DNA of 64,000 nucleotides, from contig NZ_JAFBCN010000001.1 of NCBI RefSeq assembly GCF_016907755.1, forward strand, positions 4,712,001 to 4,776,000. The letters run 5' to 3'. Below, one piece after another: positions 32,126-41,381 of this stretch (position 1 is its first letter; each line of letters starts with the position of its first letter). This stretch comes from Cellulosimicrobium cellulans (GTDB lineage: Bacteria > Actinomycetota > Actinomycetes > Actinomycetales > Cellulomonadaceae). The translations under genes were made by a program, and so were the position numbers. A model generated the notes under the pieces. It was not told the DNA's origin, ran no database searches, and saw only the letters and a list, made by a program, of their open reading frames with translations.

Positions 32126-34326
32126 GCCGTCACCTCCTCGGCGGGCTGGTCGGCGGCGGGCTGGTCGACGGCGAGGTCCCACGCGCAGCGGAACCCGACG
32201 GTCGCGCCGCGCGCGAGCCCCAGGCCGGGGACCAGGAGCTTGACCGCGTAGTCCGCCGCGTGGCGCCCGCCCTCGACGTACCAGTCGGAGCCGTCGGCGC
32301 GGTAGTCGCTGCCGCCCTTGAGCATGACGAACCGGGTGCGGCCGTCCGAGTGCTCGGAGCCCGTCCAGCTCCACACGGCGGGCTCGCCGCGCGTCCAGCC
32401 GGGCTGCTCGGCCGCGCGCTGCCACTCGTCCTCGGTGGGCAGGCGCCCGCCGCGCCACGCGCAGTACGCCCGCGCGTCGTCGAGGTCGACGAAGGTCACG
32501 GGCTCGTCCTCCGTGCCGGGCGCGGGACGGCCGTCCGCCCAGTGCGCGAGGAAGCGGTGCGCGACGGCGGGCACGTACCCGGTGGCCGCGAGGAACTCCG
32601 CGAACTCCGCGTTCGTCACGTCGCTCCCCACCGCGACCGGAGCGGCGAGCTCGCCGTCGCGCTGGAGGGTCCGCGCGTCGTGCAGACGCGGCGGGAGCGG
32701 CTTCCACTCGTCCACGTAGGGCGCGCCCTGGTACGTCCCGGTCTCGCGCGCCCGGTACCGGACGGTCAGCACGTACGGCCCCGCGGGGACGACGACGGCA
32801 CCAGGCTCGGGCGCGCACGTCGCCCCCGTCCGGCCCGGCCCGACGGCGGCGCTCGACCCGGTCGGGTCCGTCGCCTCGATCGACACCGACGCGGCCGCGG
32901 ACGCGGCGGGTGACGCGTGGAGGCGGCGCGCGAGCCGGTGCGGGAACCGCGCGTCCGGGTCGTGGCGCGCGGACTCGTCGAGCGACGCGACCACGTCGCG
33001 CAGGTGCGGCAGCCATGCCGGCTCGGCGACGCCGTCGGCCACGTGCAGCACCGCGGCGATGCCCCGCGCGGGTACCCGCACCCCGTCGACACCCCCGCCG
33101 GACCGAACCCGGGTCTGAGCGTCATCAGCGCCCTGGCGAGCCCTGGGTTGCACGTCACCCAGCGCCTCGGGTGCCACGGAATCCCGGGTTCGGCGGGAGG
33201 GGTGGTCGGGCGGGAGGAGGGGGCCGGCGTAGTCCGTGGCGCCTCGGTTCACCAGCGTCCACAGGGTCACGCCGTCGAGGTCCCAGCGCGAGGCGTAGAC
33301 CCCCGCCGTCTCCGCCTCGGGGGCGAGCTCGGTGAGGGGCGTCCACTCGCCGTCCAGGAGCAGCGGTCGCGCCGCGCGCTGGACCGTGACCAGGCGCTTG
33401 ACCGTCGCGGCGTCGCGCGGCGACCAGCCGACCCACACGCCGAACACGACCTCCCACACCATGACGCCGACGCCGTTGAGCCACGCGGACTGGAGCTCCT
33501 CGGAGTGGTCGCGGTGCCAGCGGCGCACGTGGTGCTGCATGTGCCGGCGCTCGTACCAGTGCGCGCGCAGCACGCCGGGCACGGGCGAGTCGGCGAAGAA
33601 CTGCGCCCACGACGACGAGTGGTCCTCGATGCGCTCGACCGGAAGCTTGGACTCGCCCTCCAGGACGATGCCGGGCCGCGCGGCCTCGAGCCGCGCGACG
33701 AGCTCCGGCTCGGCCTTCTTCAGCGTGTCGAGGAAGACGCCGTCGGCGCCGAGGTCGCGCACGACGGCCGCGAGCTCGGTGAGGTCGTCGTCGCCGCGGC
33801 GCGTGCCGACGTCCCACGGGTTGTAGTCGACGAACACGTGCAGGCCCGCGTCGTGGAACGTCCGCACGAGGTCGACGATCCCCGGGACGTCACGGTAGAA
33901 GTCCCACTGGTTGCGGTCGTCGATCCCGATGACGGGGTACGCGTGCCACAGCACGACGGCGTCGAGGCCGCCGAACCGCTCGCGCGCGTCGGCGAGGAAC
34001 CGCTCCGGCGTGAACCGGTGCTCCTCGAACGAGTACAGCAGCTCGTCCCACAGCCACACCTGCGCGACCGTCGAGCACCCGGCAGCCCACGCGGCGTCCG
34101 GACGGTCGTACGCGGTGCCCGTGTACCCGTGGCGGCGGCGCGCGTCGTCGCGCCACGCGGCGAGGCGCTCGCGCCACGCCGGGCGGTCGGCGGGGTCGGC
34201 CGGGCCGACGAAGATCTTCGCCTCGTCGAGCGCGAGGGACTGCTCGGGAGTGAGCGGCCCGTCGAGCGCGACCTCGGTCGGCAGGTCGATCGGTCGCGGG
34301 ACCAGCGGGTCGAACGTGTACGTCAT
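32122..34326 (-). CDS. TIM-barrel glycosidase-like domain fused to a SUMF1/FGE-like domain
   Basis: 734 residues. The N-terminal 370 residues look like a glycoside-hydrolase-type barrel: LDAVVLWHAYPVIGIDDRNQ, GLHVFVDYNPWDVGTRRGDD, LGADGVFLDTLKKAEPE, LEGESKLP and HWYERRHMQHHVRRWH. The C-terminal part (about 515-715) matches SUMF1/formylglycine-generating-enzyme folds: VTNAEFAEFLAATGYVPAVA, VTFVDLDDARAYCAWRGG, RLPTEDEWQRAA, LKGGSDYR and TVGFRCAWD. The paired active-site cysteines of true formylglycine enzymes are not evident, so this domain may bind or modify something else. A stretch encoding about 30 residues (33103-33193) is palindromic DNA inside the gene. I know no function for this fusion; its place in the locus suggests a role on the imported glycoside. 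Confidence 0.65.
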   Translation of the reverse strand: MTYTFDPLVPRPIDLPTEVALDGPLTPEQSLALDEAKIFVGPADPADRPAWRERLAAWRDDARRRHGYTGTAYDRPDAAWAAGCSTVAQVWLWDELLYSFEEHRFTPERFLADARERFGGLDAVVLWHAYPVIGIDDRNQWDFYRDVPGIVDLVRTFHDAGLHVFVDYNPWDVGTRRGDDDLTELAAVVRDLGADGVFLDTLKKAEPELVARLEAARPGIVLEGESKLPVERIEDHSSSWAQFFADSPVPGVLRAHWYERRHMQHHVRRWHRDHSEELQSAWLNGVGVMVWEVVFGVWVGWSPRDAATVKRLVTVQRAARPLLLDGEWTPLTELAPEAETAGVYASRWDLDGVTLWTLVNRGATDYAGPLLPPDHPSRRTRDSVAPEALGDVQPRARQGADDAQTRVRSGGGVDGVRVPARGIAAVLHVADGVAEPAWLPHLRDVVASLDESARHDPDARFPHRLARRLHASPAASAAASVSIEATDPTGSSAAVGPGRTGATCAPEPGAVVVPAGPYVLTVRYRARETGTYQGAPYVDEWKPLPPRLHDARTLQRDGELAAPVAVGSDVTNAEFAEFLAATGYVPAVAHRFLAHWADGRPAPGTEDEPVTFVDLDDARAYCAWRGGRLPTEDEWQRAAEQPGWTRGEPAVWSWTGSEHSDGRTRFVMLKGGSDYRADGSDWYVEGGRHAADYAVKLLVPGLGLARGATVGFRCAWDLAVDQPAADQPAEEVTA
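33103..33193. repeat. 91-bp palindromic stretch inside the barrel-SUMF1 gene
   Basis: The ends CCGAACCCGGG (33103-33113) and CCCGGGTTCGG (33183-33193) are perfect reverse complements. Inside, CTGGGT (33143-33148) pairs with ACCCAG (33157-33162). It keeps the reading frame open and encodes a charged, unconserved-looking linker (SVAPEALGDVQPRARQGADD) between the barrel and the next domain. Confidence 0.5.
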
Positions 34327-34387
34327 GGTGCCTTTCCCTCGGCGGGCGGGCCCGCGCTCGGTCGTGCTGCGAAGTGGCTCAGTTCGG

Positions 34388-35362
34388 TCAGGTGAGGCTC
34401 TCGGCCCGGCGCGCGAGCGCGACGACGTCCGCCGCGTCGGGCACGGCGTCCTGCGCGCCGGGTCGGGTCACGGCGAGCGCGCCCGCCGCGGCGGCGAGCC
34501 GCGCGGCGTCGGGCAGGTCCGCGCCGCGCGCGAGCGCCGCGGCGAGGACGCCGCAGAACGTGTCTCCCGCGCCGGTCGTGTCCACGGCCTCGACGGGGAC
34601 CGCGGGGACGTGCCTCTGCAGCGTGCCACCGGGCAGCCGCTCGAGCACGAGGCTGCCCCGGCCGCCGAGCGTCACGACGACGGCCGGGACGCGCAGGAGC
34701 AGAAGGCTCGCGAGGCCGCTGGGGTCCGTCTCACGCTCCGTCGGACCGACCAGGTCGGCCGCCTCGTGCTCGTTGACGACGAGCACGTCGATCGCGTCCC
34801 AGACGTCGTCCGGCAGGTCGCGCGACGGTGCCGCGTTGAGCACCAGCAGCGCGCCGGGGCGACGCGCGGCCGCGGCGGCACGGACGACGTCGAGCGGGAT
34901 CTCGAGCTGCGCGAGCACGACGTCCGCCGCGGCGATCCGCTCGGCCTGGGCCGCGCCGACCGTCACGTGCGAGTTCGCGCCGGGCGCGACGACGATCGCG
35001 TTCTCGCCGTCGGGCGAGACGGTGATGAGGGCGGTGCCGGTCGGGACGTCGACGCGCTCGACGAGGTCGGTGCGCACCCCGCCGCGGTCGAGCGACGCGA
35101 GCAGCAGGTCGGCCGCGTCGTCGTGGCCGAGCGCGCCGACGAACGTCGTGTCGGCGCCGCCCGCGCGCGCCGCGGCGACCGCCTGGTTCGCGCCCTTGCC
35201 GCCCGGGTTGCGCCGCAGGTCGCCGCCGAGGATGGTCTCGCCGCCGCCGGGGTGGCGCGGGACGTCCACGACGAGGTCGACGTTCGCCGACCCGACCACC
35301 ACGACCCGTCCCGACCCGCCCCGGACCGTGGCGCCCTGCTCCCCGTCCGCCGTCCTGCTCAT
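34388..35362 (-). CDS. Ribokinase-like PfkB sugar kinase
   Basis: 324 residues from ATG 35362, overlapping the upstream stop by four bases. VVVGSANVDLVVDVPRHP, RRNPGGKGANQAVAAA (residues 51-66, the sugar-binding GG..N region) and VDTTGAGDTFCGVLAAAL with catalytic base Asp267 are diagnostic for ribokinases. It transfers phosphate from ATP to the 5-position of ribose or a similar sugar in the cytosol. With two ADP-ribosylglycohydrolase-family enzymes just upstream, released ribose is a natural candidate substrate, though 2-deoxyribose or another pentose is also possible. Confidence 0.88.
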   Translation of the reverse strand: MSRTADGEQGATVRGGSGRVVVVGSANVDLVVDVPRHPGGGETILGGDLRRNPGGKGANQAVAAARAGGADTTFVGALGHDDAADLLLASLDRGGVRTDLVERVDVPTGTALITVSPDGENAIVVAPGANSHVTVGAAQAERIAAADVVLAQLEIPLDVVRAAAAARRPGALLVLNAAPSRDLPDDVWDAIDVLVVNEHEAADLVGPTERETDPSGLASLLLLRVPAVVVTLGGRGSLVLERLPGGTLQRHVPAVPVEAVDTTGAGDTFCGVLAAALARGADLPDAARLAAAAGALAVTRPGAQDAVPDAADVVALARRAESLT

Positions 35363-36858
35363 GCCGGTGCCTCCTCCGTGGGACCCTGCACGGCTCCCCC
35401 GGCCACCACGACCGGCGTCGCCGCGAGCGCGACCGTCCGCGCCGCGAGGTCCACGATCCTCTGCTCGCCGCCGGGCAGCGAGGTCGCGATGTGGCCGTCG
35501 AGCGGGCGCGTCCACCGCTGGCCGATCCCCTCGACGCCCTGCAGCGCACCCACCACGCCGCCGACCGTCGCGCCCGCGGAGTCGGTGTCCCAGCCCGCGG
35601 TGACGGCGATCGCGACGCTCGCGCCGAAGTCGCCGCGGCCGTCCGCGCCGCGCCCCGCGGTGAGCGCGTAGGCGATCACCGCGGCGTTGTTGAGCACGTG
35701 CACCCAGTGCAGGTCGCCGTACGCGGCGTGGATCGTGTCGAGCCCGGCGCGCACGCCCGCCTCGGACGCGTCGCCGTCGCGGCCCGCGTCACGGCCGAGC
35801 CGGATCGCGGCGGCCAGCCGGCTGCCCGGCGGCACGACGGCGTCCGCCGCGTCGAGCACCTCGTCCACCGTCTCGCAGACCATCGCCGCCGACGCGAGCG
35901 CGGCCGCCCACATCGCGCCGTACACGCCGTTGCGCGTGTGGCTCAGGCGCGCGTCCGTCCACGCGAGGCGCGCGGCCTCGCGCACGTCGCCGGGCGAGAC
36001 CCAGCCGAGCACGTCCGTGCGGATGAGCGCGCCGATCCACTCCCGGAACGGGTTGTGGTGCGTCGCCGTCTCCGGCACCGGCCGCGCGTCGAGGATGTTG
36101 CGGTACGCGGCGCGCTCGGCCGTGAACACGCGACCCGCGGGCAGCGCGTCGAGCCAGAGCTGTGCGACGTCGTCCGTCGTGAACCCGCGCCCGTGCCGCT
36201 CCAGCAGGGCGAGCGCGAGGATCGGGTAGTTGAGGTCGTCGTCCTCGGGCATCCCGTCGATGTTCTCCTCGAGCGACGTCGGGGCGCTGCGCCGGTTCCA
36301 CGGCCAGCGCGCGGCGACGTCGTCGGGCAGCCCTACGGCGGTGAACCAGCGGTCCAGCGGCCACCGGCCCGTCGCGCGCAGGATCTCCTCGATGCCCGCG
36401 CGCGGGATCTTCTCCACCGGCTTGCCGAGCAGGCAGCCCGCCGCGCGGCCGGTCCACGCCCCGAGCACGCGGTCGGCGTACGCGGCGTCGGCGGCGGTGG
36501 CGGTTCCGGTCGCCGCGCCGGCGGCGGTGCCGTCGGGGGGCCCGACGGCGCTCGGGCGGGTGGGCAGGCCGGGCGCCGCCGGGAGCGTGGCGAGGATCGC
36601 GTCCCAGTCGTCGGGCTCGTGCGGCGCGGGCGCCGCGGGCAGCGCGTCGAGCTCGACGAGCAGGTCGCGCGCGAGCGCGCGCAGCGCCGGGGTCGCGGGG
36701 ACGGGACCGGCGCCGCTCACCGCGGGGACGGCGTCGCCGCCCGCGGCGGTCCAGCGCTCGCGCACGTCGGCGAGCGTCGCGGGGTCCTTGCCCTCCGCCA
36801 CCGCCTGGACGAGCTCGTGCGCGAGCAGGTCCTCGGGCTGGGCCCAGGTGAGCCTCAC
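35359..36858 (-). CDS. ADP-ribosylglycohydrolase family protein, long form
   Basis: 499 residues from GTG 36858, overlapping the preceding stop as GTGA. About 125 N-terminal residues form an added domain (MRLTWAQPEDLLAHELVQAV, rich in Ala/Pro later). The fold then starts at YADRVLGAWTGRAAGCLLGK. MPEDDDLNYPILAL and GWDTDSAGATVGGVVGAL supply the acidic residues that bind two magnesium ions in this family. Enzymes of the family break N- or O-glycosidic bonds at ribose C1. Two different paralogues side by side suggest two linkages or two steps. Confidence 0.85.
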   Translation of the reverse strand: MRLTWAQPEDLLAHELVQAVAEGKDPATLADVRERWTAAGGDAVPAVSGAGPVPATPALRALARDLLVELDALPAAPAPHEPDDWDAILATLPAAPGLPTRPSAVGPPDGTAAGAATGTATAADAAYADRVLGAWTGRAAGCLLGKPVEKIPRAGIEEILRATGRWPLDRWFTAVGLPDDVAARWPWNRRSAPTSLEENIDGMPEDDDLNYPILALALLERHGRGFTTDDVAQLWLDALPAGRVFTAERAAYRNILDARPVPETATHHNPFREWIGALIRTDVLGWVSPGDVREAARLAWTDARLSHTRNGVYGAMWAAALASAAMVCETVDEVLDAADAVVPPGSRLAAAIRLGRDAGRDGDASEAGVRAGLDTIHAAYGDLHWVHVLNNAAVIAYALTAGRGADGRGDFGASVAIAVTAGWDTDSAGATVGGVVGALQGVEGIGQRWTRPLDGHIATSLPGGEQRIVDLAARTVALAATPVVVAGGAVQGPTEEAPA

Positions 36859-38084
36859 GCCGGGTCACCCGTCCGCGCGGGCTGGGCCGCGCCGTCGTGC
36901 AGCCCGAGATCGCCGCCGTCCACGGACGCGCCGCCGAGCTCGGCGAGCGCGCGCAGGCGCGACGTGGCGCGCTCGCGGTCGGAGCGGAGGATGTCCGCCG
37001 CCGCGGAGGCCATGAGGCGGCCCGTCTCCCGGATGTCCATGCGGCTCGCCCCCTCGATCGCGTCGAGCCACTCGTCCGGCACGACGGCGGTCCCGCCCAG
37101 CCCGGCGCACACCGCGCCCGCCATGACGGCGATCGAGTCGGCGTCGCGCCCGTAGTTCACGGCGCCGAGCACGGCGCCGCGGAAGTCGCCGCGGTGCCCC
37201 AGCACGAAGCCGAGCGCCGCGGGCAGCTCCTCGATGGACTTGGTGCGCGACGGGCGGCGCGCGTCCATCGACATCTGCCGGTACGCAGGCCCGACCGAGT
37301 CGAACGGGGCCACCGTCTCCCGGACGAGCCGCGCGAGCGCGCGCTCCTCCTCGTCGGTCGTGGGCGCCGTCGTCCAGCCGTCGAACGCCTCGACGACGGC
37401 CTGGAGCGCGGCGGCCGTGCCGTCGTGCGCGACGTCGAGCGCGGCGTGCACGACGTCGTCGACCGTCGCGCCCGGCGCGACGGACGCGGCGACCATGGCC
37501 GCGAACACGCCTGCGGCCTCGCGGCCGTAGCTCGACTGGTGCGCGCCGGTGAGGTCGATGGCCTCGGCGTACGCGCCGCGCGGGTCGCCCGCGTTCGCGA
37601 GCCCCACCGGCGCGACGTACATCGCGGCGCCGCAGTTCACGACGTTCCCGACGCCCGCCTCGCGCGGGTCCACGTGCCCGTAGTGCAGGCGCGCGACGAT
37701 CCACTTCTCGGCGAGGAACACGCGCTGCAGCAGCAGCGCGGTCGACTCGAGCTCCGGGATCCAGCGCGGCTCGCCGATCATGAGCGGCACGAGGTCCTCG
37801 GCCATCGCGTACGCGTCGAGGTGCTCGCGCCGCTTCGCGTACACCTCCACGAGCGCGCGCGTCATGAGGGTGTCGTCCGTGATGTGCCCGTCACCCTTGT
37901 GGTAGGGCGCGATCGGACGCGCGTCCTGCCAGTTCGGGTACCAGGGCTCCACGATCCCCGTCACGCGCCCCCCGTGGCGCTCCTCGATCTGCTCGGGGGT
38001 CCAGCCCTCGGTGGCGCCCCCCAGCGCGTCCCCCACCGCCGCTCCGGTGATCACTGCCACCGCTCGGTCGTCCAGCCAGGTCAC
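36855..38084 (-). CDS. ADP-ribosylglycohydrolase family protein, short form
   Basis: 409 residues from GTG 38084, which has GGGAG seven bases upstream. It opens VAVITGAAVGDALGGATEGW. GHITDDTLMTRALVE (Thr69-Asp70-Asp71-Thr72) and NYGRDADSIAVMAGAVCAGL carry the two magnesium-binding motifs. In between, HVDPREAGVGNVVNCGAAM and GAHQSSYGREAAGVFAAMVA are usual. The length is normal apart from a loose 45-residue tail. A strong hairpin separates it from the binding-protein gene upstream. Confidence 0.87.
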   Translation of the reverse strand: MTWLDDRAVAVITGAAVGDALGGATEGWTPEQIEERHGGRVTGIVEPWYPNWQDARPIAPYHKGDGHITDDTLMTRALVEVYAKRREHLDAYAMAEDLVPLMIGEPRWIPELESTALLLQRVFLAEKWIVARLHYGHVDPREAGVGNVVNCGAAMYVAPVGLANAGDPRGAYAEAIDLTGAHQSSYGREAAGVFAAMVAASVAPGATVDDVVHAALDVAHDGTAAALQAVVEAFDGWTTAPTTDEEERALARLVRETVAPFDSVGPAYRQMSMDARRPSRTKSIEELPAALGFVLGHRGDFRGAVLGAVNYGRDADSIAVMAGAVCAGLGGTAVVPDEWLDAIEGASRMDIRETGRLMASAAADILRSDRERATSRLRALAELGGASVDGGDLGLHDGAAQPARTGDPA

Positions 38085-38154
38085 GGTCCACTCCCTGTCG
38101 ATCTCTCCTCGGCGCACGTCGCGCCCGGCGCGACCCGTCAGGGCCGCGGTTCCC

Positions 38155-38190
38155 GGCCGGGGGCGGTCGCGTGCGCGACCGCCCCCGGCC
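38155..38190 (-). terminator. Very strong hairpin between binding-protein gene and glycohydrolase genes
   Basis: A perfect 17-bp GC stem (38155-38171 with 38174-38190) with only TG as loop. It lies 58 bases past the stop of the binding-protein gene and 70 bases before the next start. It may end part of the transcripts or protect the upstream message, so the binding protein is made in excess. Confidence 0.7.
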
Positions 38191-38248
38191 GCTGCTGCTC
38201 GGTGCTCGCCACGACCGCTGTCACGGTGCGCGGCGGGCGGCCGAGGTG

Positions 38249-39538
38249 CTACTTGGTGATCTCGTCCCAGCCGGCCTCGAGCTCGGTCGCGAGCTGGTCG
38301 GCGTCGATCTCCTGGGCGAGGAACTTCTGGTACGCCGGCGTCGCGACCGTGTCCTTCCACTGCGCGTACGCGTCGACGAACAGGTACGGCGCGGACGTGA
38401 GGAACTGGCCGGACGAGAGGATCGTCGACCAGCCGTTCTCGTCGCCGAGCGACGCCGCCATGGCCTCCTGGGCCGACGTCGTGGCCGGGATGAGCGCGTC
38501 CGCCTCGTTGAGCGCGGCAAGGTTCTCCGTGTCGGTGAAGAACTCGATGAACTCCGCGGACTCCTCGACGTGCTCGGAGTCGATGTTCACCGACAGCGTC
38601 TGCGGGTTGGCGGCCTGCTCGGCGCCGTCGGGGCCCTCGAGCGGGGGCAGCACGACCCAGTCGAAGCCCTCGGGCGCGTCGTTGGCGATGTTCGCGGCCT
38701 GGAACGAGCCCTGGATCGTCATGGCGACCTGGCCCGCGTAGAACGACGCGAGCGTCTCCGAGCCGGACTGCGTGAGGGTGACCGGCAGCACCGTGTTGTC
38801 GGTGTGGGCCATCTCGTCGACGAGCTTCGGCAGGGCCATCTCGCCCTCGCCGATGGTGATGCTCGCGTCGGCCCCGGTGCCCTCGAAGTACTGGCCGCCG
38901 AAGCCGGGGGCCATCGCCATGAACGCGGCCGTCGGGCTCGCGAGCCCCCACCCGAGCCCGTACGCGCCGTCCTTCGTCGTGGCCTTCGAGATCTCGCGCA
39001 GCTCGTCCCACGTCATGGTCTCGCCGGTCGGGATCTCGACGCCGGCGGCCTCGAGCATCGTCTTGTTGGCGAACACCATGTAGGACTGCAGCTCGGTCGG
39101 GTACGCGATGACCTGGTCGTCCACCGTCACGGAGTCGAGGATGCCCTCGGGGATGTCGGCGCGCTTCTCGTCCGACATGTACTCCGACAGGTCGGCCAGG
39201 TAGCCGTCCACGGCGAACGGCACGATGCTCGCGGCCTCGTAGTGGATGATGTCCGGCGCGGCGCCGCCGTTGAACTGCGTGATGAGCTTGTCGTAGATCC
39301 CGTCCCAGCCCGCGGGCACGATCTCGACCTGGACGTCGGGGTTGGCCTCGTTCCAGTCCGCGACGATCTTCTCGGTCGCCTCGATCGCGGCCGGCTGGTC
39401 GGACAGCGACTGGAACTTCAGCGTGACCGGGCCGCCGTCGGCGCCGTCGTCCCCGCTGCCGCCCCCGCTCGAGCAGGAGGCGACGAGCAGGGTCGTGATC
39501 GTGAGGCATGCGGCGATGGACGCACCACGAGTCTTCAT
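38249..39538 (-). CDS. ABC transporter sugar-binding lipoprotein
   Basis: 429 residues. A lipoprotein signal ends in LLVASC with the lipidated Cys22. The mature protein shows [61 protein letters not shown] and [14 protein letters not shown], the usual series of carbohydrate-binding proteins of cluster 1 (MalE/UgpB-like). It is anchored outside the membrane and hands a sugar-like ligand to the two permeases encoded upstream. The ligand is unknown. The ATG follows AAAGGT. Confidence 0.92.
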   Translation of the reverse strand: MKTRGASIAACLTITTLLVASCSSGGGSGDDGADGGPVTLKFQSLSDQPAAIEATEKIVADWNEANPDVQVEIVPAGWDGIYDKLITQFNGGAAPDIIHYEAASIVPFAVDGYLADLSEYMSDEKRADIPEGILDSVTVDDQVIAYPTELQSYMVFANKTMLEAAGVEIPTGETMTWDELREISKATTKDGAYGLGWGLASPTAAFMAMAPGFGGQYFEGTGADASITIGEGEMALPKLVDEMAHTDNTVLPVTLTQSGSETLASFYAGQVAMTIQGSFQAANIANDAPEGFDWVVLPPLEGPDGAEQAANPQTLSVNIDSEHVEESAEFIEFFTDTENLAALNEADALIPATTSAQEAMAASLGDENGWSTILSSGQFLTSAPYLFVDAYAQWKDTVATPAYQKFLAQEIDADQLATELEAGWDEITK

Positions 39539-39587
39539 GGTTCTACCTTTCGGGTGGGGGTGTTGCAGGGGGGGTACATGTGGGGGG

Positions 39588-40415
39588 TCACCCCTTCACG
39601 GCGCCGGACAGCAGACCGCCGGTGAGCTTCTTCTGCATGATCGAGAAGAAGACGATGCTGGGGATGGCCGCGAGCACCGAGCCCGCGGCGAGCGGACCGA
39701 GCGCCACCTTGCCCTCGCCGCCGATGAACATCTTCAGCGTGATGGGCAGCGTGTAGTTCTCGGGCGACTGGAGCAGGACGAGCGCGAAGAAGAACTCGTT
39801 CCACGAGGAGACGAAGCTGAACATGGCCGTCGCGACGACGCCGGGCATGAGCAGCGGGAAGACGATCGTGCGGAGCACGGTGAACCGGCTCGCGCCGTCC
39901 ATGGAGCCCGCCTCCTCGAGGTCGACCGGGATCGCGGAGACGTAGCCCTGCATCATCCACAGCGCGAACGGCAGGGTGTACGTGGTGTGGACGAGCGTGA
40001 GCCCGACGAGCGAGTCCGTGAGCCCGACGGTCCGCAGGATGAGGAACAGCGGCAGGATGATGAGGATCACCGGGAACACCTGGCTCACCAGGATCCAGCC
40101 GACGCCCGCCGCGCGGATCTTGCCGCGCAGGCGCGCGAGCACGTACGACGCGGGCAGCGCGATGACGATGACGAGCATCGTCGAGACGACCGCGACGATC
40201 GCGCTGTTCCACGCCGAGCGCACGAGCCCCTGCCGCGAGAGCGCCTGGGAGTAGTTCTCCCAGTGGAAGTCCTGCGGGATGAGGCTCACGGTGAGCGAGT
40301 TGAGCTCGCCCGACGACTTGAGCGACGCCGAGATGAGCCAGAGCAGCGGGAAGCCGAGGAAGAGGATGTAGAACGCCAGGGCCACGTACTGGGCCGGGCG
40401 GACGAGTGCGCGCAC
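39588..40415 (-). CDS. ABC sugar permease, MalG type
   Basis: 275 residues, starting at GTG 40415 three bases after the end of the other permease. Six membrane spans are apparent. The cytosolic coupling loop [20 protein letters not shown] fits the EAA motif (EAAxxDGA...G...P) that contacts the ATPase. It ends [17 protein letters not shown], typical of MalG/LacG-like subunits. No ATPase gene is present in this locus. Confidence 0.92.
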   Translation of the reverse strand: MRALVRPAQYVALAFYILFLGFPLLWLISASLKSSGELNSLTVSLIPQDFHWENYSQALSRQGLVRSAWNSAIVAVVSTMLVIVIALPASYVLARLRGKIRAAGVGWILVSQVFPVILIILPLFLILRTVGLTDSLVGLTLVHTTYTLPFALWMMQGYVSAIPVDLEEAGSMDGASRFTVLRTIVFPLLMPGVVATAMFSFVSSWNEFFFALVLLQSPENYTLPITLKMFIGGEGKVALGPLAAGSVLAAIPSIVFFSIMQKKLTGGLLSGAVKG

Positions 40416-40418
40416 GGG

Positions 40419-41381
40419 TCAGCTCTCCTTCTCGGAGCGGAACTGCGACCGCAGGTAGATCGCGAGCAGGAGGACGACCACGATGACGAGCACGACGCCC
40501 ATCGCGGCGGCGTAGCCGATGTTCCGGTTCTTGAACGCCTCGAGGTAGGTGAAGAGCATCGGCAGCATGGTCCGGCCGCCCGGCCCGCCCTCGGTGAGCA
40601 CGTAGACCAGCGAGAACGAGTTGAAGTTCCAGATGAAGTTCAGCGACGTGATCGACGTGATGATCGGTCGCAGGCTCGGGAGCGTCACGGCGGTGAAGCG
40701 GCGCCACGCGCCCGCGCCGTCCATCGACGCGGCCTCGTGGAGCTCGTCCGGGATCTGCTGGAGCCCGGCGAGCAGCGTCACGGTGGTCTGCGGCATCCCG
40801 ACCCACACCCCGACGACGATCACCGCGGGCAGCGCCGTCGAGAAGTCCGCGAGCCAGTTGATGTCGTCCGGCAGGCCCAGGGCGCCGAGGAACGCGTTGA
40901 GCGGCCCGGCGTTGGGCGAGTAGATCATCTGCCACATGATCGCCACGACGACCGGCGGCATGGCCCACGGGATGAGCGCGAGGACGCGCGTGAGCCCCTG
41001 GAGCCGGAGCCCCGAGTTCAGCAGGAGCGCCAGGCCCATCGCCGCGACGAGCTGGAGCAGCGTCACGGAGACTGCCCAGATCATGCCGATGCGGAACGAG
41101 TCCCAGAAGAACGAGTTGTCCGCGAGGCGTACGAAGTTGTCGACGCCCACGAACTGGTAGTCCGGGTGGCGCACGAGCCGCGCGTCCGTGAACGCGAGCG
41201 CGACGCCCATGACGAGCGGCGCGACGCTCAGCACGAGGATCGGCAGGAGCGACGGCATGACGAGCGCGACCGCCTCGCGCCGCTTGGCGCGCGCCATGCC
41301 CCCGGTCCGGCGCGGGGCGCCCCGGTCCGGGCGGCGCGCCGCCGCGGCGTGCGGGTCGCCCGCGAGGGTCGGGGCGCTCAT
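40419..41381 (-). CDS. ABC sugar permease, MalF type
   Basis: 320 residues from ATG 41381, overlapping the LacI gene stop as ATGA. A basic N-terminal tail is followed by six membrane spans ([20 protein letters not shown] onward). [20 protein letters not shown] is the EAA coupling loop, and [10 protein letters not shown] near the end is a common string in MalF/UgpA-type subunits. It pairs with the MalG-type subunit in one importer. Confidence 0.92.
   Translation of the reverse strand: MSAPTLAGDPHAAAARRPDRGAPRRTGGMARAKRREAVALVMPSLLPILVLSVAPLVMGVALAFTDARLVRHPDYQFVGVDNFVRLADNSFFWDSFRIGMIWAVSVTLLQLVAAMGLALLLNSGLRLQGLTRVLALIPWAMPPVVVAIMWQMIYSPNAGPLNAFLGALGLPDDINWLADFSTALPAVIVVGVWVGMPQTTVTLLAGLQQIPDELHEAASMDGAGAWRRFTAVTLPSLRPIITSITSLNFIWNFNSFSLVYVLTEGGPGGRTMLPMLFTYLEAFKNRNIGYAAAMGVVLVIVVVLLLAIYLRSQFRSEKES

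Noticed and set aside
32520-32720. SUMF1 domain as a true formylglycine-generating enzyme
   Set aside because: The paired active-site cysteines are not evident and no sulfatase gene is in the window.
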